A stretch of 64,000 bases of DNA from JAAFJM01 sp044239605 (GTDB lineage Bacteria > Bacteroidota > Bacteroidia > UKL13-3). The position numbers were made by a program, and so were the translations under genes. Positions within the stretch are counted from its first letter, which is position 1, and the number at the start of each line of letters is the position of its first letter. Shown in pieces: positions 8,379-17,150 of the stretch. The DNA is taken from NCBI GenBank assembly GCA_044239605.1, contig JBIIBC010000001.1, positions 248,001 to 312,000 of the forward strand, given 5' to 3'. The notes below the pieces were generated by a model. That model was not told the DNA's origin, searched no databases, and saw only the letters and a program-made list of their open reading frames with translations.

Positions 8379-8674
8379 GGAAATTGTAGAGACGTAACAT
8401 GTTACGTCTTGATTTAAAAAGACGTTGCGTGCAACGTCTTTACATGGTTTTTCGGAAGTTCAATGGTTTTCTTGTGGCAAGGTAGAGACATTTAATTAAA
8501 CGACTCTACAGCATTCGCCCATGTTGTTGTTTAGCGAAGCATCACCAACAAGTAATAGGTGTCGCCCCTATAGGGCTTTAGGTTTTGGGTGTGTTTGTTT
8601 TGTTACCATACTATCGCTCCTATGGAGCTTTTTGTTTTTGGAAACATTTGAGGTTAATCATCCCAATGTATTGC
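8379..8674. repeat. ~300 bp direct repeat, copy A, with nested palindromes
   Basis: The sequence recurs at 9576-9875 in the same orientation with scattered differences. It contains the 20 bp palindrome AGACGTAACATGTTACGTCT (8390-8409), a second AGACGT...ACGTCT hairpin (8420-8439), a decayed third one near 8483-8510, and two short CTCCTATGGAGCT/CCCCTATAGGGCT-type inverted repeats. It is non-coding. It fills most of the 511 bp gap before the next gene. Confidence 0.9.
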
Positions 8675-8701
8675 AGGTTAGAAAATCTGTAATGGCTAAA
8701 A

Positions 8702-8747
8702 GCAAAAACATCACAGCTTTTAAATACATTTGTTTTATGAATGGCAT
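8702..8747 (+). repeat. Short promoter-bearing direct repeat, copy 1
   Basis: About 45 bp matching 9498-9544 (core CTTTTAAATACATTTG then TTTTATGAATGG). It carries the -7 box TACATTTG (8725-8732), about 40 bp upstream of the secreted-protein start at 8773. Confidence 0.75.
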
Positions 8748-8772
8748 GGTAAAATGCAGGTCGCAAATGCAT

Positions 8773-9417
8773 ATGAACACTTTTTTTCTTAGCAATAAAA
8801 TTTTTATATTTTTTATATTCTTTTGTTCAAATTTAATTGGACAAAACATTCAAGATAGTGCTAAACTTTATTGTAATAGCTTATTTGAAAAGAAAGGACT
8901 AAATGATATTGAATCTTTAGATTCTTATCAGATATTGGAAAGTATTTCCAATGATATTGCTTTTTTTAGTGTGTATAATAGGCAAATATCACATGGTCCA
9001 TTAATTGGTTATTGTGCGGTTTATAAGTCAACTGGTAAAATATTCATAGTTAATACTATTACTGATTTTAATAGGTTGATGGATTTTATTGATTTTAAAA
9101 GAATAACTCCATTAGAAAAATTGATGCTTTACGTTAGGCTATCTAAAGAATTTCAATTTGATGAAATATTATTGGATAAAGATGATAGCATTTGTTTTAG
9201 TAAACAAATTATTGATGGCTTAAACTTACGCTTTCTCACTTTACCAAATTGTTTGACTAAAGAAAGTAATTTTAAAAACCATATTTTAAAAATAAACATA
9301 AGAACACATCTTCAAGTAGTAAATTTAAGAATAAAATCTAGTGAGAAGTACGTTTACATGAAAAAGAAAAAAACTATTGAAGCTGATGGCTGCTTTAAAA
9401 ATTTAATATGGAAATAA
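8773..9417 (+). CDS. Secreted protein of unknown function
   Basis: From the ATG at 8773 (or the one at 8767) the protein is 214 residues. It has a clear signal peptide, MNTFFLSNKIFIFFIFFC, ending near LIGQ. The same frame stays open back to 8521, but that stretch is the direct repeat and is not a credible N-terminus. The -7 box at 8725-8732 also supports the later start. The mature part has no motif I recognise; the C-terminus is Lys-rich. The gene lies between two copies of a short promoter repeat and, outside those, two copies of a ~300 bp repeat. Confidence 0.7.
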   Translation: MNTFFLSNKIFIFFIFFCSNLIGQNIQDSAKLYCNSLFEKKGLNDIESLDSYQILESISNDIAFFSVYNRQISHGPLIGYCAVYKSTGKIFIVNTITDFNRLMDFIDFKRITPLEKLMLYVRLSKEFQFDEILLDKDDSICFSKQIIDGLNLRFLTLPNCLTKESNFKNHILKINIRTHLQVVNLRIKSSEKYVYMKKKKTIEADGCFKNLIWK

Positions 9418-9497
9418 GTTCGTCACAAAGCATTTAGCTCCACTAAAAGTAAGAATAGTTTTCACAACCACTTTCAAGTTATTAGCATTTGTAAAAC

Positions 9498-9544
9498 AAA
9501 AACATTATTGCTTTTAAATACATTTGTTTTATGAATGGTATGGA
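9498..9544 (+). repeat. Short promoter-bearing direct repeat, copy 2
   Basis: Matches 8702-8747. The -7 box TACATTTG is at 9519-9526. No gene follows; the ~300 bp repeat copy B begins 31 bp later. Confidence 0.75.
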
Positions 9545-9575
9545 TGGTGAATTTAAAGAAATATTATTTGGTGCT

Positions 9576-9875
9576 GGAAATTGTAGAGACGTAACATGTT
9601 ACGTCTTTATCTAAAAAGACGTTGCGTGCAACGTCTCTACATGGTTGTTGGGAAATTCAATGGTTTTCTTTGGGCAAGGTAGAGACGTTTAATTAAACGT
9701 CTTTACAGCATTTACCCTTATTGTTTTTTTTTTGCGAAGCGTAACCAACAACTTAATAAGTGTCGCCCCTATGGGGCTTTAGGTTATGGGTGTGTTTGTT
9801 TTTTTACCATACTATCGCTCCTATGGAGCTTTTAGTTTTTGGAAATCATTTTATGTTAATCTTCCCAATTTATTG
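9576..9875. repeat. ~300 bp direct repeat, copy B, with nested palindromes
   Basis: Counterpart of 8379-8674. It includes the perfect 20 bp palindrome AGACGTTTAATTAAACGTCT (9683-9702), which is decayed in copy A, and the pairs around 9587-9635. With the short repeat it occupies most of the 544 bp between the secreted-protein gene and the DUF2723 gene. Confidence 0.9.
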
Positions 9876-9911
9876 CGAAGAGGACACCTGCAATAAAAAA
9901 CTATTTACACA

Positions 9912-9942
9912 AAAAAAGCTGCCCTTGTGAGGCAGCTTTTTT
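9912..9942 (-). terminator. Rho-independent terminator of the DUF2723 gene
   Basis: AAAAAAGCTGCC pairs with GGCAGCTTTTTT around a CTTGTGA loop, with A and T tracts on both sides, 20 bp beyond the stop codon at 9962. It can work in both directions. Confidence 0.9.
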
Positions 9943-9961
9943 ATTGGGTTGTGTTTATCAA

Positions 9962-12900
9962 TTATAAGCCCGAACTAATGGCATTTAGTTTATCGGTAAA
10001 CTCTTTGGCTACTGCTTCTTGTTGGTTCATTTGAGCCACTTGCATACAGTAAGTCATTATCTGAATATTTTCTTCTAACTCAGGTTTTACCAATTTGTAT
10101 TTGCTTGAACTACGGAAAGTTTTGTAGTATTTAGCTTTGGTTTCACATGTATTTAAAATTTCGCGTAATAAAGCGTTTGCTTTATCTGCAGATCCAGCTA
10201 AGAAATAACCTTCGGCCAAACGTACCGAAAATACATCATGCGCAATGGTTTTTGATGGCAATACTTTTTGGCAATAGTCTAATGCTTTGATGGCACTGTC
10301 TTTTTTACCTTCTCTTACCAATTGTTCAGCCAAACGATAAAATATGTTACGGAAATTTTTAGTTTGACGTAAAATAGTTTCATCTAAATATACACCAGGT
10401 TGATCCATATTACCCCACTTAAATTTGGTCATTAAGTTGGTCCATAAAATTTTGCTATTAATACGTCCCGGACTTGGATCATTAGGGTCTTGTTGGTTAA
10501 ATATAGGTACCAAACGGTAAGTTAAACCTTCCATTTGGAAATGGCTTTGCATATTTAAATACACATCGCTACCAGTAGTAATAGCCCAATAAATTGGTCT
10601 TTGGTTAATGTTGGTAGCTACAATATCTAAAGTTAATAAATCAGGTTTTAGCATATTGCTGCTATTGCTAATTTCAAACTTAATACTATCCACCATTAAA
10701 GCTGCATCTTCTGGTTGAACTACACCATTTTTCAAACAAGCTTCTTTGTCTATTTTTACACTAAAACGTTTGGTAGGGTAGTAGTTAATATATTCGCCAC
10801 CTTGCAATTGCACTTGGCTTTCTTTGTTATCATCACCCATAAACTGTAATAATTTTCCTAAATCGTAGTAGTCGGTTTTGTTTAAACCCAAAGCAGGATT
10901 TTCGTAATAAACTACATAATTTCTTTTATCAGCTGCATAAGTTTCAGGACTCCAACTAAATTCTACTGGTTTTCCATCGTAAGCAGGGCGTCTTAAGCCA
11001 TCTGCATACCAATCGGTTCCTAATAAACTTAAATTAATAATTCTGATATCACTTCTAATATTTTCTACGTTTTGAGCATACCAAAGTGGGTAAGTATCGT
11101 TATCGCCATTGGTAAACAAGATGGCATCTTTAGCACAACTATTTAAATAATCTTCAGCAAAATGTAAAGCTGTAAAACGATTAGAACGGTTATGGTCATC
11201 CCAGTTTTGTTCTGCCATTAAAATAGGCGCACCTAGTAAACACGCTATGGTAGTAATAGCAGTTGCTGCCATGGCATTCATTTTTTTCGATAACCAATCA
11301 ATAATAGCTAATACGCCTAATCCTATCCAAATAATAAAAGTTTGGTATGAACCTACATAAGCATAATCGCGTTCACGCGGCTGATGTGCAGGGAAATTCA
11401 AATATAAAATAATGAAGAAACCTGTAAATAAAAACAAAGTAGTAACCACAGTTGCATCTTCCTTTTGTTTTTTGAAATGGAAAATCAAACCTAAAATACC
11501 CAATATTAATGGAATACCAAAATATACATTTCTAGCTTTATTGTCCTTAATAATTGCCGGCATGTCTTTTTGTGGTCCTAATCTCCATTCGTCAATAAAA
11601 CTAATGCCACTAATCCAATTTCCTCTGGTGGCATCGCCATAACCTTGGTCGTCATTTTGTCTTCCAACAAAGTTCCAGAAGAAATAACGCCAATACATAA
11701 ATCCTAACTGGTACGACAATAAGAAATCAATGTTTTTGCCAAAAGTAGCTTTTTTACCTTCAGGAATATTTTCCCAACTGCGGTACGCTTGAATATAATC
11801 ACCTCTATCAGCCCACATACGTGGCAATATTGTACAATCTTTAGGGTCGTAAACTCTTTCTAATTTTTCACCTGCTTCTACATAACTTTCTTTGCCATTA
11901 GCATCAGTTAATCTGCGGTAGTTCATACCTTTCGATTTAGTATCAATAGGGCGAGCGTAAAAATACTGACCATACAATAAAGGATTATCGCCATATTGCT
12001 CACGGTTAATGTACGATAACAAAGCAAAAGGTTGGTCAGGGTCGTTCATGTCAATTGGCGGATTTCCTAACGAACGAATGATAATCATTGCGTAGCTTGA
12101 AAAACCAATTACAATAAATGAAAAAGCCAAAACCATGATGTTTTTTACCGCATTGCTAATCTTAGCATAAAAGAATATTATATAAATTAAACCTGTTAAA
12201 AAAGCCCAACCTACTAAAGTTCCAATTCCTGAATTGATATTAAATGAAACCAATACCAATGAAGTATAACATGCAATGGCAATGTATAAACTAGTTTTCT
12301 TATTAGTTTGTGTGTAATGTAAACCAGAGGCCATTAAAGCCAACATGATTACAATTAATAACAATGCACCAGAGTTAGTGCCCATACCTAATGAGTTTAC
12401 AGTAAAATAATCTAATTTAGTAGCTAAAGTTGGTAAACCTGGAATAACACCAAATTGTACAAAACCAATAGCTAAAATGGCTACAGCACTGGCTTTTAAG
12501 AAACCCGGTAAAGTGTATTTGTTCTTTTTAAAATAGTATACATACACAATAGCTGGAATAACCAATAAGTTCAATAAATGGACACCAATAGCCAAACCAA
12601 TTAAGTAAGCAATTAAAACAATCCAACGGTCAGCGCCTTTTTCGTCAGCATTGTCTTCCCATTTTAAAATACACCAAAAAGTTAAGGTAGTAAAAAAACT
12701 TGACGAGGCGTAAACCTCAGCTTCAACAGCCGAAAACCAAAATGTATCGCTAAAAGTTAATACCAAAGCACCCACTAAACCCGCAGCCATAACTGCAAAA
12801 GTTTGTTGGCCACTAATTTCATTAACTGTTTTGTTAACTATTTTACGGCCTAAGTGTGTTATGGTCCAAAAGGTAAACATAACACATAAAGCACTGGTAG

Positions 12901-13150
12901 TAGCCGAAACCATGTTAACCATAAAAGCTACTTTGCTAGGATCGGCAGCAAAAAGCGAAAACACACGGCCAATCATTAAAAACAAAGGTGCTCCTGGCGG
13001 ATGGCAAATTTGTAAACGATACGATGCTGAAATAAACTCACCACAATCCCAAAAACTAACAGTAGGTTCTAGCGTAAGTGTGTAAGTAATAATTGAAATA
13101 ATAAATGTAACCCAACCGAGTACATTGTTGCTTAATTTGTATTGATTCAT
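9962..13150 (-). CDS. DUF2723 multi-pass membrane protein (glycosyltransferase-like)
   Basis: This 1062-residue protein has a dozen or so hydrophobic helices in its N-terminal half. It carries the family hallmarks WDCGEF (34-39) and HPPGAP (50-55), characteristic of DUF2723, related to lipid-linked-sugar O-glycosyltransferases of the GT-C fold. The C-terminal third is soluble and ends in helical, TPR-like repeats. The acidic motif near residue 35 would be the catalytic base by analogy with GT-C enzymes, which is inference. It probably glycosylates secreted proteins. It is monocistronic, with its own promoter (13203-13233) and terminator. Confidence 0.9.
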   Translation of the reverse strand: MNQYKLSNNVLGWVTFIISIITYTLTLEPTVSFWDCGEFISASYRLQICHPPGAPLFLMIGRVFSLFAADPSKVAFMVNMVSATTSALCVMFTFWTITHLGRKIVNKTVNEISGQQTFAVMAAGLVGALVLTFSDTFWFSAVEAEVYASSSFFTTLTFWCILKWEDNADEKGADRWIVLIAYLIGLAIGVHLLNLLVIPAIVYVYYFKKNKYTLPGFLKASAVAILAIGFVQFGVIPGLPTLATKLDYFTVNSLGMGTNSGALLLIVIMLALMASGLHYTQTNKKTSLYIAIACYTSLVLVSFNINSGIGTLVGWAFLTGLIYIIFFYAKISNAVKNIMVLAFSFIVIGFSSYAMIIIRSLGNPPIDMNDPDQPFALLSYINREQYGDNPLLYGQYFYARPIDTKSKGMNYRRLTDANGKESYVEAGEKLERVYDPKDCTILPRMWADRGDYIQAYRSWENIPEGKKATFGKNIDFLLSYQLGFMYWRYFFWNFVGRQNDDQGYGDATRGNWISGISFIDEWRLGPQKDMPAIIKDNKARNVYFGIPLILGILGLIFHFKKQKEDATVVTTLFLFTGFFIILYLNFPAHQPRERDYAYVGSYQTFIIWIGLGVLAIIDWLSKKMNAMAATAITTIACLLGAPILMAEQNWDDHNRSNRFTALHFAEDYLNSCAKDAILFTNGDNDTYPLWYAQNVENIRSDIRIINLSLLGTDWYADGLRRPAYDGKPVEFSWSPETYAADKRNYVVYYENPALGLNKTDYYDLGKLLQFMGDDNKESQVQLQGGEYINYYPTKRFSVKIDKEACLKNGVVQPEDAALMVDSIKFEISNSSNMLKPDLLTLDIVATNINQRPIYWAITTGSDVYLNMQSHFQMEGLTYRLVPIFNQQDPNDPSPGRINSKILWTNLMTKFKWGNMDQPGVYLDETILRQTKNFRNIFYRLAEQLVREGKKDSAIKALDYCQKVLPSKTIAHDVFSVRLAEGYFLAGSADKANALLREILNTCETKAKYYKTFRSSSKYKLVKPELEENIQIMTYCMQVAQMNQQEAVAKEFTDKLNAISSGL

Positions 13151-13202
13151 TCTTGCTATATAGTTTCTAGTTATAAATTTTTACTGGTTTTAGCTTAAAA
13201 GG

Positions 13203-13233
13203 CAAACATAAGCGAAAATGCCTTATAGCGCAA
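13203..13233 (-). promoter_or_regulatory. Promoter, TTG-20 bp-TATGTTTG
   Basis: On the minus strand TTG (13231-13233) and TATGTTTG (13203-13210), 20 bp apart, about 53 bp upstream of the DUF2723 start. Confidence 0.65.
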
Positions 13234-13437
13234 TAGTAAATATTTTGCTTTTTTAAATTGTATAAGCTGACTAAGTCGCTGTTTTTTTAGTTGCAGGGCA
13301 ATAATTAAAATCCTTATTTTAAGTTTTTTATAAGTTTTTACCTTTGGTTTTTTTGTACAATTTTAGGTTTTTGTCGTTTACCCGACAATTGCCTATTACC
13401 TTAAATATTTCCTTTGTGGTATACAATTGAAATAAAT

Positions 13438-13905
13438 ATGAAACAATTTTTTTTGGCAGCAGTATTTGGTTTGTTAACCTTTTCGGTTTTTGCTCAAACC
13501 GATTTTAACACCCGCAAAAAACATTTTAACTTAGATAAAAGCAGTTTGGCTATTCAAGGTTACGACCCTATTTCTTACTTTGAAGGAAAGCCGCAAAAAG
13601 GTGTAGCTCAATTCTTGGTTTTTTACAAAGGCGTTCAATATTATTTTGTTTCAAACGCACACAAAGAACAATTTTTAAAAACTCCCGAAAAATTTGAACC
13701 TGCTTATGGCGGTTGGTGTGCTTATGCAATGGGTGAATATGGTGATAAAGTGGAAATTGACCCAACGTCTTACAAAATTACAAACGGAAAACTTTATTTG
13801 TTTTATTACAGCTTTATTAATAAAACTTTGAATAAGTGGAATTTAGACGAAGCTAATTTAAAGACCAAAGCCGATAAAAATTGGGAACTATTAATAAAAA
13901 AATAA
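13438..13905 (+). CDS. Secreted YHS-domain protein
   Basis: Started at 13438, the protein is 155 residues with a signal peptide MKQFFLAAVFGLLTFSVFAQ. A frame-extending ATG at 13414 would spoil the signal. The mature protein contains GYDPISYFEGKPQKG and a YHS-type core (FEPAYGGWCAYAMG). YHS domains are small and often metal-associated. The next gene starts 2 bp after its stop, opening a tightly packed five-gene envelope operon. Export is clear; a metal or redox role is inferred. Confidence 0.88.
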   Translation: MKQFFLAAVFGLLTFSVFAQTDFNTRKKHFNLDKSSLAIQGYDPISYFEGKPQKGVAQFLVFYKGVQYYFVSNAHKEQFLKTPEKFEPAYGGWCAYAMGEYGDKVEIDPTSYKITNGKLYLFYYSFINKTLNKWNLDEANLKTKADKNWELLIKK

Positions 13906-13906
13906 C

Positions 13907-14899
13907 ATGGAAAAAGCAAAATTGTATTTATTAGGTTTGGTAATGCTTGCCTTTAATATATCAAGTGCCCAAAACCAAAGTGTATTAGTGGAGCATTTTA
14001 CCAATACGCTTTGCTCTATTTGTGCTTCGCGCAATCCGGGTTTTTACCAAAATTTGCAAAGTCAGCAAGATGTGTTGCACATAGCTTACCATCCCAGTTC
14101 GCCTTATGCTGCTTGTATTTTAAACAAACACAACAAAACTGAAAATGATGACCGAACCATTTATTATGGTATTTTTGGTGGAACTCCACGTTTGGTAATT
14201 AATGGTGTGGTGCAATCAAGCTCTGCCAAATATGCAAGTACAGCTATTTTTAACCCGTTTAGAAATATAACTGCCGATGTATTGATAAAAGCCAATCAAG
14301 TGATAGTTGGTGATAGTATAAAAAGTTTCGTAACCATTAAAAGATTGACCAATCAAGTTTTATCAAATATAAAATTACAGGTGTTATATGTAGAAGATAC
14401 CTTGTTTTACAGCGCACCAAATGGTGAAAGCAAACATTACGATGTGTTTAGAAAAACAGCTAATGGAACCTCAGGAATGGATATAGTTTTACCTACTAAT
14501 TTAACAGATTCGGTAATTATTTTAACAGCAACAAAATTAAATACTGTTTGGAACAAAAATAGAATTTATACTTTGGCATTTATTCAAAACACAGCAGACA
14601 AGGACATATTAAATGCTGCTAAATCAACTAACAACAAAACAGCAACCACAAGCGTAAAAACATTAACGGATTTAGGTGTAAATGTTTATCCTAATCCGGT
14701 TGTTGATATTATAAATATTGAACTAAGCAATAACCAACCAACCAAGGTTTCGTTGGTAAATATTTTAGGATCTCAAATAATTCACAAAAGTATTACTACT
14801 TCGGAAAAATTAGATGTTACCAACTTTAGCAAAGGAATTTATTTTCTTTTAATTGAAAATGCAACAGGAAAAGCAACTCAAAAAATAATTATTAAATAA
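13907..14899 (+). CDS. Omp28-like thioredoxin-fold protein with T9SS sorting domain
   Basis: A 330-residue secreted protein with a signal peptide ending SSAQ. Right after it comes VLVEHFTNTLCSICASRNP with a CSIC redox-type motif at about residues 37-40 in a thioredoxin-like context (GGTPRLVINGV). The last ~75 residues form a type A T9SS C-terminal domain (NVYPNPVVDIINIEL ... GIYFLLIEN ... QKIIIK), so the protein should cross the outer membrane and be anchored to the surface. It is gene two of the YHS-Omp28-DoxX-OMP-YceI operon. Oxidoreductase activity is inferred from CxxC only. Confidence 0.9.
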   Translation: MEKAKLYLLGLVMLAFNISSAQNQSVLVEHFTNTLCSICASRNPGFYQNLQSQQDVLHIAYHPSSPYAACILNKHNKTENDDRTIYYGIFGGTPRLVINGVVQSSSAKYASTAIFNPFRNITADVLIKANQVIVGDSIKSFVTIKRLTNQVLSNIKLQVLYVEDTLFYSAPNGESKHYDVFRKTANGTSGMDIVLPTNLTDSVIILTATKLNTVWNKNRIYTLAFIQNTADKDILNAAKSTNNKTATTSVKTLTDLGVNVYPNPVVDIINIELSNNQPTKVSLVNILGSQIIHKSITTSEKLDVTNFSKGIYFLLIENATGKATQKIIIK

Positions 14900-14900
14900 A

Positions 14901-15314
14901 ATGAAAAAATACATCATCATTATTGCAAGGTTTGGCGCAGCAGCTATTTTACTGCAAACTTTGTTTTTTAAATTTACCGCTGCGCCCGAATCGGTTTATA
15001 TTTTTCGCACTTTAGGTATTGAGCCATTTGGCCGTATTGGAAGTGGAATTGCCGAATTAATAGCTGCCATATTGTTATTATGGCCCAATAAATCGCTTAT
15101 TGGTGCGTTATTATCAGCAGGTGTAATGGCCGGAGCAATAGTATCGCATATATTATTTTTAGGCATTGAAATTATGAACGATGGTGGTTTGTTATTTTCA
15201 CTAGCACTTATTGTATTTATATTTAATCTCTTAATTATTGGTTATAATTCAAACAAATTACTTAGTTTGGATGTCACAAAACCTAAAACAATTTTTAATC
15301 AATTAATCATATAA
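14901..15314 (+). CDS. DoxX-like four-helix membrane protein
   Basis: A 137-residue protein with four predicted helices and the DoxX/MauE-like pattern near the start (ARFGAAAILLQTLFFKFTAAPESV) and GSGIAELIAAILLLWP. Members of this superfamily are linked to quinone or thiol redox steps in the inner membrane. The start is 2 bp after the stop of the Omp28-like gene, and the next gene follows 3 bp later, so translation is probably coupled. Pairing with a CxxC protein suggests thiol-redox work; this is inference. Confidence 0.82.
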   Translation: MKKYIIIIARFGAAAILLQTLFFKFTAAPESVYIFRTLGIEPFGRIGSGIAELIAAILLLWPNKSLIGALLSAGVMAGAIVSHILFLGIEIMNDGGLLFSLALIVFIFNLLIIGYNSNKLLSLDVTKPKTIFNQLII

Positions 15315-15317
15315 AAC

Positions 15318-16073
15318 ATGAAAAAAATATTTGTAACAATTAGTGTCTTTTTAATAAATACTTTACTCATTTTTGGACAGGAAAAAGCACCTGGTTATTT
15401 TAAAAATGGTTTAAATAATTATGGAATTGCAGTGGCAACAGATGGTGCTGGAAATGCGTTATCATTTAATTGGAACCACCAACATTATGTATCAAAACAT
15501 AAAAAATTTAGTATTGGTTATGGCATTCGATTTAACAGTAATTTTGGAAAAGGTGATTTTAGAACGGCTCCTTCCAAATTAACCAGTGGAGTTGAAAGTC
15601 CTTTGGTAATTTTTGCAGATGATAAATTAGAAAATTTCGACACCATTTCAATCAATAATTTTGCAGTAAACAGTTTAAATGCAAGCATACATTTAAACTA
15701 TGCCTTTACAAAAAAATGGGAAGTTGAATTTAATATTGATGCCATTGGATTTAGCTTTGGAAGCAATGTAACTGCAGATTATAATAGTTCAAAAAGATTA
15801 ACAACGAGCCCAGTATTAAGTACGAAACAAGAAGCTAAACCTACCAGTTTAAATGCTTTGCTAATTAGCGATAATGATATTGGAAGTTTAAACTCAGAAA
15901 TAAAAATTAAATATTACTTTAAACCAAATTGGGCTTTAAACTTCGGTGGTACTTTTATTTTCGCTGAATACACCACTAATAATAAATTGTTTAAGGATAA
16001 TGATCGTTTTAGACAAAAATCTTTCATGCCAATGATTGGAATTTCATATTCACCATTTAGAAATATTTTATAA
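15318..16073 (+). CDS. Outer-membrane beta-barrel-like protein
   Basis: A 251-residue protein with signal peptide MKKIFVTISVFLINTLLIFGQ and alternating hydrophobic strands ending in an aromatic-rich C-terminal strand (FMPMIGISYSPFRNIL), typical of a small outer-membrane barrel of 8-10 strands. No specific family is recognised. The stop TAA overlaps the ATG of the YceI gene (TAATG), indicating translational coupling. It may be the outer-membrane component of the operon's pathway. Confidence 0.75.
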   Translation: MKKIFVTISVFLINTLLIFGQEKAPGYFKNGLNNYGIAVATDGAGNALSFNWNHQHYVSKHKKFSIGYGIRFNSNFGKGDFRTAPSKLTSGVESPLVIFADDKLENFDTISINNFAVNSLNASIHLNYAFTKKWEVEFNIDAIGFSFGSNVTADYNSSKRLTTSPVLSTKQEAKPTSLNALLISDNDIGSLNSEIKIKYYFKPNWALNFGGTFIFAEYTTNNKLFKDNDRFRQKSFMPMIGISYSPFRNIL

Positions 16074-16597
16074 TGAAAATAAAATCAATTTTACAAATCG
16101 TTATTTTGTTATTATTCGCAAAGTCCAGTTTTGCTCAAACGCCTTTAAAAATTGTTTCAAGTGCCATTACTTTTACCATAAAAAATGCAGGTTTAACAGT
16201 TAATGGTTCGCTTAGTGAATTAGAAGCTGAAATAAAATTTAGTCCAACTGATTACAAAACCTCAACCATTAAAGCTTCTGTAAGTTCAAATACTATAAAA
16301 ACAGGAATTGATGCCAGAGATAATCATTTAAAAAAGGCCGAATATTTTGATGCGGCTAATTTTCCTAAAATTAGCATGGAGTCAAATTTTTTTGGTAAAG
16401 AAAACAATCGTTTTATTGGTTATTTTAAACTTACCATTAAAGGAATTACCAAAGATATTACTGTGCCTTTTACCTTTGAAAATAATGTATTTAAAGGAAG
16501 TTTCACCATTGATAGACGCCAATTTAAAGTAGGAGGAAATAGCTTTATCTTAAGCGATAATGTAAAAGTTGATTTATTAATCAATACCAAAAACTAA
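16073..16597 (+). CDS. YceI-family periplasmic lipid-binding protein
   Basis: A 174-residue protein with a signal peptide ending SFAQ. The YceI lipocalin-like features are present: SSAITFTIKNAGLTVNGSLS, AGIDARD-like TGIDARDNHLKKAEYFDAANFPKISM, FKLTIKGITKDITVPF and FTIDRRQFKVGG. Family members bind isoprenoid chains such as ubiquinone precursors in the periplasm. It is the last gene of the five-gene envelope operon; the gap to the next gene is 40 bp. Confidence 0.93.
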   Translation: MKIKSILQIVILLLFAKSSFAQTPLKIVSSAITFTIKNAGLTVNGSLSELEAEIKFSPTDYKTSTIKASVSSNTIKTGIDARDNHLKKAEYFDAANFPKISMESNFFGKENNRFIGYFKLTIKGITKDITVPFTFENNVFKGSFTIDRRQFKVGGNSFILSDNVKVDLLINTKN

Positions 16598-16637
16598 ATT
16601 TAAAATTTTATCGTAATTACACCATTAACTTACCCCT

Positions 16638-17150
16638 ATGACTTTAAATGTGTTGAAACAAAGCACCGTAAATATGCTACAACAAGTAGCCAACTTGGTG
16701 CAACAAATTGATGATAACCATTATTCCGAACAGCTTGATTTATTGAGCAAAAATACCATTGCCAAACATGTAAGGCATATATTGGAATTGTATGTTCAGT
16801 TAATGGCAGGTTTGCCTCAAAATGAAATAAATTATGATAAAAGAGAACGTAATTTATTGCTGGAGCATAATAAAAATTATACCATTGATTTTATTAATGA
16901 TTTAAAAACAGCGATTCTAAATTTAGAAACTGATTTGAATGCATTGCAATTGCGAACATTGATTCAAAATGAAGAATTAGTGGTAAATACTACCTTGGAG
17001 CGCGAGTTGGTTTATAATATTGAACATGCCATTCACCACATGGCTATTATGCAAATAGCCTGCAATCATTATTTTAAATATATAAACTTAGATAAAAATT
17101 TTGGAGTGGCTTATGCTACCGTACAATATAATAATACATGTGCACAGTAA
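16638..17150 (+). CDS. DinB-like four-helix metal-binding protein
   Basis: A 170-residue helical protein with conserved histidines in KHVRHILELY (about residue 46) and EHAIHHMAIM (about 131-135), the arrangement of DinB/YfiT-superfamily proteins. These bind a metal and often transfer thiols. No signal peptide, so cytoplasmic. Its 3' end overlaps the start of the TANGO2-like gene by 13 bp, implying co-expression. The substrate is unknown. Confidence 0.75.
   Translation: MTLNVLKQSTVNMLQQVANLVQQIDDNHYSEQLDLLSKNTIAKHVRHILELYVQLMAGLPQNEINYDKRERNLLLEHNKNYTIDFINDLKTAILNLETDLNALQLRTLIQNEELVVNTTLERELVYNIEHAIHHMAIMQIACNHYFKYINLDKNFGVAYATVQYNNTCAQ

Noticed and set aside
8521..8766. 82-codon N-terminal extension of the secreted protein at 8773
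   Set aside because: This stretch is part of the ~300 bp repeat also present without a gene at 9576-9875, and the signal peptide starts at 8773.
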